From positions 1 through 52,770 of the forward strand of contig CAYFPS010000020.1 in the NCBI GenBank assembly GCA_964345075.1: DNA of 52,770 nucleotides, read 5' to 3'. The notes beneath the pieces are model-generated. The model had not been told where the DNA came from and ran no database searches. It saw nothing but the letters and a program-made list of their open reading frames with translations. The translations under genes and the position numbers were made by a program. The stretch comes from CAYFPS01 sp964345075 (GTDB taxonomy: Bacteria > CAIWAD01). Positions 1 through 8,522 of the stretch are shown here, in pieces; the stretch's first letter is position 1; every line of letters starts with the position of its first letter.

Positions 1-1
1 G

Positions 2-652
2 GATTCCACCTTAACTACGCCGCAAAACTGTCCAAAGAATGGGGTCCAGCTCTCTCCAGGCTGGGATCCTTACATCGATGGCGAATTCAACTATTGCCTG
101 TTGCCTGAAGAACCCGTGCATGGCAATAGCAACTTGATTGGCCTGGATCCACTGTTTGACGAGGTGTGGGGTGTGCCCTATCTGGATCCCGCCTCACCCT
201 GCATCGATGCAGGTAATCCGGAATCCATCTACAATGACGCCGAAGACCCCGAGAACCCCGGCTGGGCGCGCTGGCCTTCGCAGGGTAGTGTCCGTGCGGA
301 CATTGGCGTGACGGGAGGGCCACTGGCGGCGGCCATCGATACCAACTGGGTCAGCGTGGGTGATGCACCATCCAGCACGATCAGGCCTGCAGGCGTCGAG
401 CTTGGTGAACCCTTCCCGAATCCCTTCAACCCTGTAACGCGGATTCCCTATCAGCTTCATAGACCATCCGAGGTTCAGGTTCGCGTTTATTCCCTGCTTG
501 GACGGCTGCTCACGGACCAAAAGCTGGGGACACTGTCCTCTGGCCAGCATGTCTACCCGCTCGATGGAAGCCGGTGGGCTACGGGTGTCTATCTGGTGGA
601 AGTTCTGGCTGGGGAAGAACGGGACGTGAAAAAAGTGATGCTGCTCAGGTAG
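2..652 (+). CDS. Secreted beta-helix-like protein, C-terminal part, with FlgD-like sorting tail (5' end outside window)
   Basis: The reading frame is open from the first bases, so only the last 216 residues are present. The N-terminal half carries the phrase SPCIDAGNP, typical of the last coil of right-handed parallel beta-helix (PbH1-type) surface proteins. The last ~80 residues are a FlgD-like immunoglobulin-fold tail starting at PNPFNPVTRI and ending KVMLLR, the kind used as a C-terminal export/anchoring signal in FCB bacteria. The protein is therefore probably exported. Its function cannot be told because the N-terminus is missing. Its stop overlaps the end of the convergent recombinase gene by 8 bases. 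It lies left of the glucan locus and is not obviously part of it. Confidence 0.75.
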   Translation, partial: DSTLTTPQNCPKNGVQLSPGWDPYIDGEFNYCLLPEEPVHGNSNLIGLDPLFDEVWGVPYLDPASPCIDAGNPESIYNDAEDPENPGWARWPSQGSVRADIGVTGGPLAAAIDTNWVSVGDAPSSTIRPAGVELGEPFPNPFNPVTRIPYQLHRPSEVQVRVYSLLGRLLTDQKLGTLSSGQHVYPLDGSRWATGVYLVEVLAGEERDVKKVMLLR

Positions 653-1496
653 CGGACCTTCCTTCCACGGCCCCCTGCAGCTCCTCATCCACCACATGCG
701 CATAGATCGCAGTCGTCTGCGGATTCTCGTGATCCAGCGCCTTCTGCACCAGCCGCAGATTCCCGGTCTTCCCAAGCAGGCTCGTGGCAAAGGTGTGCCG
801 GAGCATGTGCGGGTGTACGGGCTTGGTGATGCCTGACAGCTCCGCCCAGCTGGACAGAATCCGCCGCACCTGGCGATCCGTCAGCCGCCCACCCTTTCCC
901 GATTGAAACACCGGCAGATCCTGTGAGATTTTCGACGGAAGCTGCGCGAAGAGCGTACTAAACTGTCCACGCACATCCGCAGAGATGAACTTACTTCGCT
1001 TCTTGCCGCCTTTGGTCACCAGGTGAATCCGTTTACTGTCCAGATCCACGGCTGAAACGTCCAATCCCACCGCTTCTGAGACCCGCACTCCTGTATCCAG
1101 CATTAGGCAGATGAGCGCCCGGTCCCGGACCTGATGCCTTTTGTCTGTCCTGGACTTCAGGGTCTGGCGCAGCTGGCGCTCTTCGGCTTCGGACAGGAAA
1201 TCCGGGACCGGCCGCACCACCTTCGGGGCGCGCATGCTGTCCAGTTCGCGTGACACTGGGAGGCCAGCCCAGCGAAAGAACTGCTTCAGGATGACCAATC
1301 GCCGCTGGTTCGTCGCGTTTGCAGAATCATCTCGGGCGATGTAGCGTGTGAGGTGCTGGATGGCGATTTCGCTTGGGAGGATGCCGCGTTTTGCCTGAAA
1401 GCTTGCCAAGCGTCCAAGCTCGCGGATGTAGGGGCTGATGGTATTCGGGGACAGGTGCCTGGCGAGCAGGCTGACGCGGAATTCCTCGATGAGCAT
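645..1496 (-). CDS. Tyrosine recombinase, XerC/XerD/phage-integrase type
   Basis: A 283-residue protein with an N-terminal SAM-like core-binding domain (residues 1-90) and a C-terminal catalytic domain. The full tyrosine recombinase set is visible: Arg138 in TGVRVSE, Lys162 in TKGGKK, His230-x-x-Arg233 in HPHMLRHTF, His256 in LDHENP and the nucleophile Tyr265 in AIYAHV. It should catalyse site-specific strand exchange at short inverted-repeat sites. I chose the ATG at 1496 because the core-binding domain starts directly there; the frame stays open to 1799 only because it runs through 12-base repeats. Two perfect or near-perfect inverted repeats begin 10 bases upstream of this start. It may be the enzyme that acts on the GGTCSGACC repeats, but that is inference. 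A housekeeping XerC/D role cannot be excluded. Confidence 0.9.
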   Translation of the reverse strand: MLIEEFRVSLLARHLSPNTISPYIRELGRLASFQAKRGILPSEIAIQHLTRYIARDDSANATNQRRLVILKQFFRWAGLPVSRELDSMRAPKVVRPVPDFLSEAEERQLRQTLKSRTDKRHQVRDRALICLMLDTGVRVSEAVGLDVSAVDLDSKRIHLVTKGGKKRSKFISADVRGQFSTLFAQLPSKISQDLPVFQSGKGGRLTDRQVRRILSSWAELSGITKPVHPHMLRHTFATSLLGKTGNLRLVQKALDHENPQTTAIYAHVVDEELQGAVEGRSAT

Positions 1497-1505
1497 GTGG
1501 GGATT

Positions 1506-1556
1506 CTGGTCCGACCATTGGTCGGACCAGCCGTCTGACCAATGGTCGGACGGCTG
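1506..1556. repeat. Two adjacent inverted repeats upstream of the recombinase
   Basis: Repeat one has arms CTGGTCCGACCA (1506-1517) and TGGTCGGACCAG (1519-1530), perfect over 12 bases with a one-base centre. Repeat two has arms of 13 bases (1528-1540 and 1544-1556) around AAT, with one mismatch. Both contain the same GGTCSGACC core as the tandem array at 1674-1781 and the palindrome at 28633-28663. They could be recombinase core sites, operators of the recombinase gene, or both. Confidence 0.85.
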
Positions 1557-1673
1557 GTCGGAAAACCTCCAAAGCCAGCAGTTATCAAAGCTGATTCGAC
1601 AGATTTTGACCTTGATGTCTTTCGCACTGGACAATGGAAAGTGTCCAATTGTCTGGATGATATCGTTGAATAA

Positions 1674-1781
1674 GGTCGGACCAATGGTCGGACCAATGGT
1701 CGGACCAATAGTCGGACCAATAGTCGGACCAGCAGTCGGACCAGTAGTCGGACCAGCAGTCCAACCACTGGTCCAACCACA
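1674..1781 (+). repeat. Tandem array of nine 12-base repeats just upstream of the GH17 promoter
   Basis: Nine head-to-tail units with the consensus RGTCGGACCARY; the first three are GGTCGGACCAAT and the last two have drifted to RGTCCAACCAC. The array stops 6 bases before the -35 box of the next promoter. Each unit carries the near-palindrome GGTCGGACC. The frames are open on both strands through the array only because 12 is a multiple of three; I do not think it is translated. It may be a multi-site activator target or an accessory recombination array. About 110 bases between this array and the hairpins at 1506-1556 show nothing I recognise. Confidence 0.9.
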
Positions 1782-1787
1782 AATCCC

Positions 1788-1836
1788 TTGACAACCCACA
1801 CCCTCTCACCTACTTTGTGCGAGAAACGAACAAAGC
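1788..1836 (+). promoter_or_regulatory. Promoter of operon 1 with ROK-type operator over the -10 box
   Basis: TTGACA at 1788-1793, a 17-base spacer, then TACTTT at 1811-1816. An inverted repeat starts inside the -10 box: ACTTTGTGCG (1812-1821), five bases, CGAACAAAGC (1827-1836). The promoter at 16497-16545 has the same layout and a perfect version of the repeat. Placement over the -10 box implies repression when the site is occupied. Confidence 0.8.
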
Positions 1837-1845
1837 AGGTGAGTC

Positions 1846-2985
1846 ATGATTTTCTCTACCAGTTGCTGCAATCCGGCCAGGCCTCCTTCACGGCAACCTT
1901 CATCCTTGGCTACTGCAATCCTGCTTGTCATGATGCTGGCCTTTCCAGCTTTGCTTCAGGCCGAAACCGCTGTTTCGGGAAGTGCTGCTCCATCGAGAGG
2001 TTCAGGTGCTGTAAAAGCTGCAGAAGGCTTTGTTCATCGTCCGCTCGATCCTGGCCTGCTGGCGCTTGAGCCCGCAGCCGCTTATGGTTGTTTCAGGCAG
2101 GGGCAATGGCCGGGCGGCCCGACACCTTCCCGCGATGAACTGCGTCAGGACCTGAACTTCATGAACGAGCACTGGCGATTCCTGCGCGTTTACAACGCCG
2201 ATGAGCTGAGCGAGACCATGCTGCAGATCATCAGTGAAGATGGTCTTGACCTCAAGCTGCTACTGGGCATCTGGCTGGAGCCGGAGGGCGAGGACGGAGC
2301 GGGTCGACAGGCAAATCTGCGCAACGTCAGAGCGGCCATCAAGCAGGCCAATGCCTGGCCCGATGCTGTCAGTCTGGTTCTTGTAGGCAACGAGACACAG
2401 GTTTTCTGGAGCGGCCACCAAAGCCCGGTGGAGTCGGTGATTGCTTATGTGCGTCATGTGCGCAGCGCAGTCAGCCAGCCAGTCAGTACAGCAGATGACT
2501 GGATGTACTGGGCAACGGAGGAGAGCCGCCAGCTGGCAAAGGAGCTGGACCTGATCACCACCCATCTTCATCCGCTGTGGAACGGCCAGACACTTGCGGC
2601 CAGTACTGGCTGGATGGATGAGCGACTGGCCGAGCTGAAGAAGATCCACGGGAGCCTGCCACTGCTGATCGGCGAGACCGGCTGGGCAACGGACATGGAT
2701 TCAACTCTGGTGGGAGAGGGACAACAGGGCAGCCTGTTCAAGGCGCCGGCAGACGAGGCCGCCCAGTTGAGCTTCCTCGAAATGCTTGACACATGGGTAT
2801 CACAGGCTGGTGTACCGGTTGTCTGGTTTGAAGTTTTTGATGAATCATGGAAGGGCGGCGGTGATACAAGCAGCCCGCGCCATGTGGAGAAACACTGGGG
2901 CTTGATCAATGAGGACCGCAGCCCCAAAAACTCCTTCAGGGAGTGGGAGCGCCTTAAGGCCGGAAAGGCCTCGGCGCAAAACTGA
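1846..2985 (+). CDS. GH17-like endo-beta-1,3-glucanase, secreted
   Basis: 379 residues with an N-terminal hydrophobic signal segment (about residues 20-40, ending near LLQAET) and a single TIM-barrel domain. GH17 hallmarks are visible: the acid/base Glu183 in LVLVGNE and the nucleophile Glu277 in LLIGETGWAT. Family members cut internal beta-1,3 linkages in laminarin or related glucans, with retention of configuration. The ATG at 1846 follows an AGGTGAG ribosome-binding site and lies 10 bases after the operator, so the transcript leader is short. First gene of operon 1, followed after 28 bases by a glucan-binding protein and then a glucan phosphorylase, which supports a beta-1,3-glucan substrate. 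There is no FlgD-like tail, so it is probably periplasmic or released. Confidence 0.85.
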   Translation: MIFSTSCCNPARPPSRQPSSLATAILLVMMLAFPALLQAETAVSGSAAPSRGSGAVKAAEGFVHRPLDPGLLALEPAAAYGCFRQGQWPGGPTPSRDELRQDLNFMNEHWRFLRVYNADELSETMLQIISEDGLDLKLLLGIWLEPEGEDGAGRQANLRNVRAAIKQANAWPDAVSLVLVGNETQVFWSGHQSPVESVIAYVRHVRSAVSQPVSTADDWMYWATEESRQLAKELDLITTHLHPLWNGQTLAASTGWMDERLAELKKIHGSLPLLIGETGWATDMDSTLVGEGQQGSLFKAPADEAAQLSFLEMLDTWVSQAGVPVVWFEVFDESWKGGGDTSSPRHVEKHWGLINEDRSPKNSFREWERLKAGKASAQN

Positions 2986-3013
2986 TTTGTAACACAACGG
3001 AGGAATTTCAGCC

Positions 3014-4948
3014 ATGCGTTCCATTTTTGCTCTGGCCCTCTGCGGCCTGACGGGCTTTGCGGCCCCGCTCTTTGCACAGGCGACACTCGATTTTGAAGCG
3101 GGCGGTATTGGCGCGGACTTCACATGGGCAGTTTTCGAGAACGACACGAACCCGCCGGTGGAAGTCATCAGCAATCCCGATGCCAGCGGCATCAATACAT
3201 CGTCCAGCGTCATGCAGTTTACGGCCCTGATGAGCGGACAGCCCTGGGCTGGCTGCGAGAGCGCGCAGGCTGTAGATCTGGAGAGCTTCAGTTTTGACGA
3301 GACGAATTGCACCGTGCGTGTCATGGTACACAAGCCCACCGCGAGCAATGTGGGTGTGCGCTTCAATACGGCGGCCAATGTCTCTGATCCTGAACTGCTG
3401 GTGGCCAACACCCTGACGGGCCAGTGGGAAGAGCTGGTCTTCGACTTCTCAGGCCGCATCGGAACGCCCGGCGGTACCGATATCAACCAGATCATCTTTT
3501 TCCCTGACTTCGACATGAACGGTCGCACACAGGACAATCTGGTCTACATCGACAACGTGAGCTTCACGGAGATGATCGTGCCTGATGGGCCGCAAGCTTC
3601 CGCGCCGACGCCCACGCACAATGCGTCCGGCGTGATCAGTCTTTACAGCGACGCGTATACGAACGTGAACGTGGACACCTGGTCGGCGGTCTGGGATCAG
3701 GCTGATGTCGGTGAGTACATGCTGGGTGACGATCACATCAAGCGCTACTCCAATCTCGTCTTTGCCGGCATTGAATTCACCAGCCAGACCATCAATGCGG
3801 AGGCAATGAGTCACTTCCACTTTGACTTCTGGACGGCTGATGCTGTTGATGAGACGACTCAGTTCCGCGTCAAGCTTGTTGACTTCGGCGCGAATGGCGT
3901 CTGGGATGGCGGCGGTGACGATGTGGAACACGAACTGATTTTCGGCCAGTCGAGTAATCCTGCCCTGGCTACCGGTCAGTGGGTGGCCTTCGACCTGCCG
4001 CTGGCCAGTTTCACGGGTCTTGTCACACGCGGACACCTGGCTCAGTTGATCCTCTCCAGTGATCAGCTGAACACCATTTACCTGGACAACATCTATTTCC
4101 ACTCCGGTGGCAGTGCCCCGCAGGAGCCGGAAGTGGCCGCGCCTGCGCCGCAATGGGATGCCGAGGATGTAATCTCCCTTTACAGCAATGCCTACGACAA
4201 TGTGAACGTGGATACCTGGTCTGCCGACTGGGACATGGCTGATCTGACGGAAAGCAGCGTGCAGGGCGACGATGTACTCCTGTACACGAGTTTCGTCTTT
4301 GCCGGTGTTGAGTTCACAAGCCAGACGATCGATGCCAGTGACATGTCCTTCTTCCAGATGAATCTGTGGACACCCGACGCGGTAGACGATGCAACGATTT
4401 TCCGCGTCAAGCTGGTGGACTTTGGCGCGAACGGCGTCTGGGATGGCGGTGGCGACGATGTCGAGCACGAGCTTGAATTCGGGCAGGAAGCGCTTGCCAG
4501 TGGCGAGTGGGTTACCCTTGATATTGCACTGGCCGAGTTCACCGGTCTTGTCACACGCGATCATCTGGCCCAGCTTGTGATCGCCAGTGATCAGTTGAAC
4601 ACGATTTATCTGGACAATGTGTTCTTCCACGTGGATCAAATTGATGTGGCAGCTCCCGAGCTTCCTGCTGACTGGACACTGGCCCCCAATGTGCCCAATC
4701 CCTTCAATCCTGAAACACGCATTGCCTTCACCCTTGGCCAGCCGGCTGTTGCCGAGTTGAGCGTCTATGACCTGGCTGGCCGTCTGGTGAACACGCTGCT
4801 GGCCGGTGAAGTGGCTGCAGGCAGTCACAACACGCTGTGGACGGGCCGTGATACAGCTGGGTTGCAGGTGGCCTCAGGCGTCTACTTCTATCAGCTGAGC
4901 CTGAATGGTCGTCCGGTTGAAAGCCGTTCGATGCTGCTGCTGCGATAA
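3014..4948 (+). CDS. Secreted glucan-binding protein: one CBM-like domain, two repeat modules and a FlgD-like tail
   Basis: 644 residues. A signal peptide (1-21, ending LFAQA) is followed by a beta-sandwich domain (about 22-195) ending in the phrase YIDNVSF. Next come two copies of a ~165-residue module (about 197-365 and 372-540) built around ISLYSDAYTNVNVDTWSA, VKLVDFGANGVWDGGGDD and IYLDNIYFH. The last ~75 residues are a FlgD-like tail starting NPFNPETRI. No catalytic domain is present, so its job is probably to hold glucan at the cell surface. The aspartate-rich loop of the module suggests metal (calcium) binding. The ribosome-binding site GGAGGA precedes the ATG. It lies between GH17 and the phosphorylase in one operon. 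The substrate is inferred from neighbours only. Confidence 0.8.
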   Translation: MRSIFALALCGLTGFAAPLFAQATLDFEAGGIGADFTWAVFENDTNPPVEVISNPDASGINTSSSVMQFTALMSGQPWAGCESAQAVDLESFSFDETNCTVRVMVHKPTASNVGVRFNTAANVSDPELLVANTLTGQWEELVFDFSGRIGTPGGTDINQIIFFPDFDMNGRTQDNLVYIDNVSFTEMIVPDGPQASAPTPTHNASGVISLYSDAYTNVNVDTWSAVWDQADVGEYMLGDDHIKRYSNLVFAGIEFTSQTINAEAMSHFHFDFWTADAVDETTQFRVKLVDFGANGVWDGGGDDVEHELIFGQSSNPALATGQWVAFDLPLASFTGLVTRGHLAQLILSSDQLNTIYLDNIYFHSGGSAPQEPEVAAPAPQWDAEDVISLYSNAYDNVNVDTWSADWDMADLTESSVQGDDVLLYTSFVFAGVEFTSQTIDASDMSFFQMNLWTPDAVDDATIFRVKLVDFGANGVWDGGGDDVEHELEFGQEALASGEWVTLDIALAEFTGLVTRDHLAQLVIASDQLNTIYLDNVFFHVDQIDVAAPELPADWTLAPNVPNPFNPETRIAFTLGQPAVAELSVYDLAGRLVNTLLAGEVAAGSHNTLWTGRDTAGLQVASGVYFYQLSLNGRPVESRSMLLLR

Positions 4949-4955
4949 TCAATCA

Positions 4956-4978
4956 GGGGGCGATTTCAATTCGCCCCC
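4956..4978 (+). terminator. Intercistronic stem-loop between binding protein and phosphorylase
   Basis: GGGGGCGA (4956-4963), seven-base loop, TCGCCCCC (4971-4978): a perfect 8-pair stem right after the binding-protein stop. No T-tract follows, so it is more likely a partial terminator or an mRNA-stabilising stem that lets the surface protein be made in excess of the cytosolic enzyme. Confidence 0.4.
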
Positions 4979-5012
4979 CATTCTGCTCTGTATTACAGAT
5001 GAAAGACTGCCC

Positions 5013-8000
5013 ATGATCTCTTCACCTGAAGCTCGATATCAGCTGTGTGACAACGGTGAGTTTGTGATCACCGGTTACAATCGCACCAAGCTCTTTTCCA
5101 GCTTCCTGCCGGGCATCGCCGGCAAGGGTGGCATTCCCATGTGGCTCTTCTATGTGAATCGTGGGCAGTGTGTCTGCAGCATGGGTGTGGAGAACAAGCA
5201 GCATTCCATTATGGAATTTCTGCCTGCGAATCTTGCCTATCAGATGGTCTCAACACAGGGCTTTCGCACCTTCCTGCGCTTTGAGGGCGATGGGCATTCT
5301 GCCTATTACGAACCCTTTCAGGATCGACTTGCGACACGCGATCAGAACCGTATTCAGCGGATGAAGGTACAGGCCCACGAACTGCTTCTGGAAGAAGAAA
5401 ACCAGGACCTGGGCCTCAAGATTCGTATCCGCTACTTTACGCTGCCGGGTGAGAGCTGTGCTGCACTTGTCAGGCGTCTTGAGCTCTGCAACACCAGTGA
5501 GCGGACCATTCGATTGAGTGGCCTGGATGGGCTACCGATGATCACCCCGCACGGCGTGAACAACGATATCCTGAAGAACATGCGGCGAACCATCGAGGCC
5601 TTCATCGAAGTTCGCCATCAGGGCAGCCGTGTTCCCTTCTTCAGGGGCAAGGTTGAAGCAGACGACCGCCCCGATGTCGAGCGTATCACAGCGGGCAACT
5701 TCTACATGGCCTTCACGGCTGGTGAAGGCGCGTCAAGTCTTCTGCCCGTGCTGGTGGATCCGGAGAGAATCTTCGGCTTTCAGAGTGATCTGAGCTACCC
5801 GGAACGCTTCCTGGAAGAGAGCATCGAGGACCTGCTGGAAGGTCAGCAGATGGAAAATCGGCTGCCCTGTGCCATGGCGCCTTTCTCGCTGGAGCTTGAT
5901 CCCGATGACAGCTGGGCACTGGATTCCATCATCGGGCACGCGCCCGACTACAGTCAGGTGGAAGCCCTGGTTGCCCGCATGCTGGAGCCGGGTGCCATTC
6001 TGAAGGCTGCCGATGCCAATCGCGAGATCGTTGAGCGTATCACGCAAAAGGGCCTGATCGCATCAAGTGAGCCGGCGCTGGATCATTACACGCGGCAGAA
6101 CTTCCTGGACAATACGCTGCGCGGTGGCCTGCCGGTAAGCCTGGGGAAGAGCGGCCGGACCCTGCATCTCTTCTCGCGCAAACACGGCGACCTGGAACGG
6201 GATTACAACGACTTCCTGCTTCGGCCCACACCCTGGTCGCAGGGCAATGGCAATTACCGTGATGTAAACCAGAACCGGCGTTCGGATCTGTTTCTTGATC
6301 CCAAGGTCGGTGATACAAACATCCTTGACTTCTACAGTTTAACCCAGCTGGACGGCTACAATCCGCTGGTGATCGGCCCCACGCGCTGGATCCTCCGTGA
6401 TCCAGCATGGCTGAAGGACTGGCTGGGGCGCTGGCTGGAAGGCGCAAGCCCTGAAGATGCTCTTGAGCTTTTCGTGCATTCCTTTACGCCCGGAGACCTG
6501 CTAAAAAGCATGAATCTTCGTGGCATGAAGCTGAGAGGCAAGCTTGAAGACCGCCTTGGCGAATTGGCCGATGCCTGTGATACAGAACGGGAAATTCATC
6601 CCGGTGAGGGTTTCTGGATCGATCACTGGACCTATAATCTGGATCTGATCGAAAATTATCTGGCTGTCTTTCCGGAAGACAAGCTCAGGCTCTTTTTTAA
6701 TGAAAGGGCCTGCACCTTCTACGACAACCCGCATGTCGTCCATCCCCGCGCGCGGCGACTTGTGTCACGGGACGGGCGTGTGATGCAGCTCGGCTCGGTC
6801 TACCATGACGAAGAAAAGCAGGCGCTGATTGAATCACGACCACGCAATCGCGACAAGGTCAGGACCGGGCAGGGCAGGGGCGAGGTGTATCACACCAGCC
6901 TGATCAATGTGATCCTCTGCCAGATGGTCAACAAACTGGCGACCTTTGATCCCAGCGGAACGGGCATCGAGATGGAGGCGGACAAGCCCGGCTGGTATGA
7001 CGCGCTGAACGGTCTGCCCGGCCTGCTTGGCTCCAGCACCTGCGAGACCTTCGAGTTGAAGCGCCATTTGAGTTTTCTGGCGGAACTGCTTGAATGCGAC
7101 GGCGTACCCGAATCCTGGCCGCTCTTTGCAGAGCTGTTTTCTTTCGTGGAAGAGCTGACTGAGCTGCTGGAATCGAGGCAAGGAGCACTTGACTACTGGC
7201 GGCGCGCCAACGGCCTGAAAGAGCAGTACCGCGAAGCAACTCGCTTTGGTGTTACAGGCCAGGAGAAGAGCCTCGAAAAGAGTCGTCTTCTGCGCTTTGT
7301 CCTCGCTGCATTGACCTTGCTGGACGAAGCCGTCGAGCGCAGCTGGCTTGACGAGCACGATCTGCCCGCTACTTATTTCATCAACACGCTGGAATCGGCC
7401 CCGGCAGATCCGCTGACGGTCTACTCCGCCTCGCAGCGTCCCCTGCCGCTTTTTCTGGAAGGGCCCGTGCACTACCTGCGCTGTCAGCCCGGCAGGGAAA
7501 AAGCGCGCCGGCTGCTGAAGCAGATCGAAAAGAGCGAACTCTTCGACGCAAAACTGGGCATGTTCAAGGTGAATGCTTCGCTCGAGAAGGAAGGTCTGGA
7601 GATCGGTCGCTGCAGGGTCTTTTCGCCGGGCTGGCTGGAAAACGAGAGCATCTGGCTGCACATGGAATACAAGTTCATGCTGGAGCTTCTGCGGAACGGA
7701 CTGGTGGATGAATTCTATGGCCACTTCCGGCAGGTCTTTGTGCCCTTCATGAAGCCGGACATTTATGGTCGCAGCATTCTGGAGAATTCCAGCTTTATCG
7801 CTTCCAGCGCCAATCCCGATGACACCATTCACGGCAGTGGCTTCGTTGCGCGTCTTAGCGGCGCAACTGCCGAGTTCATCCACATCCTTAACTGGATCAC
7901 CACGGGCGGTCGGCCTTTCAGGCTGAATGAAAAGGGCGAGCTGCTGTTTCAGCTTCGTCCGCTTTTGCCCGGCTGGCTTTTCCGCAAGGAAGCCGGCAGC

Positions 8001-8270
8001 CTGCTGCTTCACAACGGTCAGGACGAGCGGGTGGAAGAACTGCCTGCAAACAGCTTCAGTTTCATGCTTTTCGGCGAAACGCTTATCACGCTTGTGAACC
8101 CGGATCGTCGTGATACCTGGAATGCTGAAGCGCCGCTTCTTCCCAAAAGCTGGCTCTTCACCGATCATGGCGGCAGAGTTGAAGAGCAGGCTGGGGAGTT
8201 CCCGACTTCCGAAGCTTCAAAGCGACTGCGGGCCGGAGAATGGCGCAGTCTGAAGGTCATGTTGGGCTGA
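5013..8270 (+). CDS. Beta-1,3-glucan/oligosaccharide phosphorylase, GH149 or GH161 type (GH94-related)
   Basis: 1085 residues with no signal peptide, so cytosolic. Size and motifs fit the long phosphorylases related to GH94: an N-terminal beta-sandwich (KLFSSFLPGIAGKGGIPMW), an alpha/alpha-barrel with GFWIDHWTYNLDLIENY, and the late motif GSGFVARLSGATAEFI. GH149 and GH161 enzymes split the terminal beta-1,3 bond with phosphate, giving glucose 1-phosphate and a shortened glucan, which saves ATP. Which of the two families it joins cannot be settled by eye; GH149 is my first guess. I chose the ATG at 5013 because an upstream in-frame start (4905) would overlap the preceding gene and its FlgD-like tail; the ribosome-binding site is weak (GAAAG). 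Third gene of operon 1. A 15-base palindrome (8275-8289, GTTCTCC arms) follows the stop. Confidence 0.8.
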   Translation: MISSPEARYQLCDNGEFVITGYNRTKLFSSFLPGIAGKGGIPMWLFYVNRGQCVCSMGVENKQHSIMEFLPANLAYQMVSTQGFRTFLRFEGDGHSAYYEPFQDRLATRDQNRIQRMKVQAHELLLEEENQDLGLKIRIRYFTLPGESCAALVRRLELCNTSERTIRLSGLDGLPMITPHGVNNDILKNMRRTIEAFIEVRHQGSRVPFFRGKVEADDRPDVERITAGNFYMAFTAGEGASSLLPVLVDPERIFGFQSDLSYPERFLEESIEDLLEGQQMENRLPCAMAPFSLELDPDDSWALDSIIGHAPDYSQVEALVARMLEPGAILKAADANREIVERITQKGLIASSEPALDHYTRQNFLDNTLRGGLPVSLGKSGRTLHLFSRKHGDLERDYNDFLLRPTPWSQGNGNYRDVNQNRRSDLFLDPKVGDTNILDFYSLTQLDGYNPLVIGPTRWILRDPAWLKDWLGRWLEGASPEDALELFVHSFTPGDLLKSMNLRGMKLRGKLEDRLGELADACDTEREIHPGEGFWIDHWTYNLDLIENYLAVFPEDKLRLFFNERACTFYDNPHVVHPRARRLVSRDGRVMQLGSVYHDEEKQALIESRPRNRDKVRTGQGRGEVYHTSLINVILCQMVNKLATFDPSGTGIEMEADKPGWYDALNGLPGLLGSSTCETFELKRHLSFLAELLECDGVPESWPLFAELFSFVEELTELLESRQGALDYWRRANGLKEQYREATRFGVTGQEKSLEKSRLLRFVLAALTLLDEAVERSWLDEHDLPATYFINTLESAPADPLTVYSASQRPLPLFLEGPVHYLRCQPGREKARRLLKQIEKSELFDAKLGMFKVNASLEKEGLEIGRCRVFSPGWLENESIWLHMEYKFMLELLRNGLVDEFYGHFRQVFVPFMKPDIYGRSILENSSFIASSANPDDTIHGSGFVARLSGATAEFIHILNWITTGGRPFRLNEKGELLFQLRPLLPGWLFRKEAGSLLLHNGQDERVEELPANSFSFMLFGETLITLVNPDRRDTWNAEAPLLPKSWLFTDHGGRVEEQAGEFPTSEASKRLRAGEWRSLKVMLG

Positions 8271-8373
8271 CTTCGTTCTCCTGGAGAACAAGGTCATGCG
8301 CTTGAATCTCTTCACGCAGGCCTGAAGCAGAGTTACCTTTAGCCACTCAGTTTCTCAGCTCTGGAAAAAGAGC

Positions 8374-8429
8374 TTGACAGCGTATCGGGAGAGTGTTACT
8401 CTCGCAATAGTTCGGACGCCGAACAAAGA
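8374..8429 (+). promoter_or_regulatory. Promoter of operon 2 with diverged ROK-type operator
   Basis: TTGACA at 8374-8379, 17 bases, TACTCT at 8397-8402. An operator-like repeat lies just downstream: AATAGTTCG (to 8414), five bases, CGAACAAAG (8420-8428). The right arm matches the other three sites exactly; the left arm has drifted. The site sits after, not over, the -10 box. A leader of about 95 bases then runs to the start codon at 8523, with nothing else recognisable in it. Confidence 0.7.
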
Positions 8430-8522
8430 TTCATTTCAAAGGCCAATGCGCCTTCATTGCTGCTTTTGAACTGCTGAACGTCGCAACTTTGAGATAACCA
8501 AGACCTTGACGAAGGAGCACCC

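Noticed and set aside
1674..1781. Tandem array as a CRISPR array
   Set aside because: The unit is 12 bases, head to tail, with no spacers and no cas genes nearby.
1497..1799. N-terminal extension of the recombinase rich in GPTIGPT repeats
   Set aside because: It is only the 12-base DNA array and hairpins read in an open frame; both strands and several frames are equally open, and the recombinase fold begins at the ATG at 1496.
4905..5012. Upstream start for the phosphorylase
   Set aside because: It would overlap the end of the binding protein and run through the intercistronic stem-loop; residues before the ATG at 5013 do not resemble the family.
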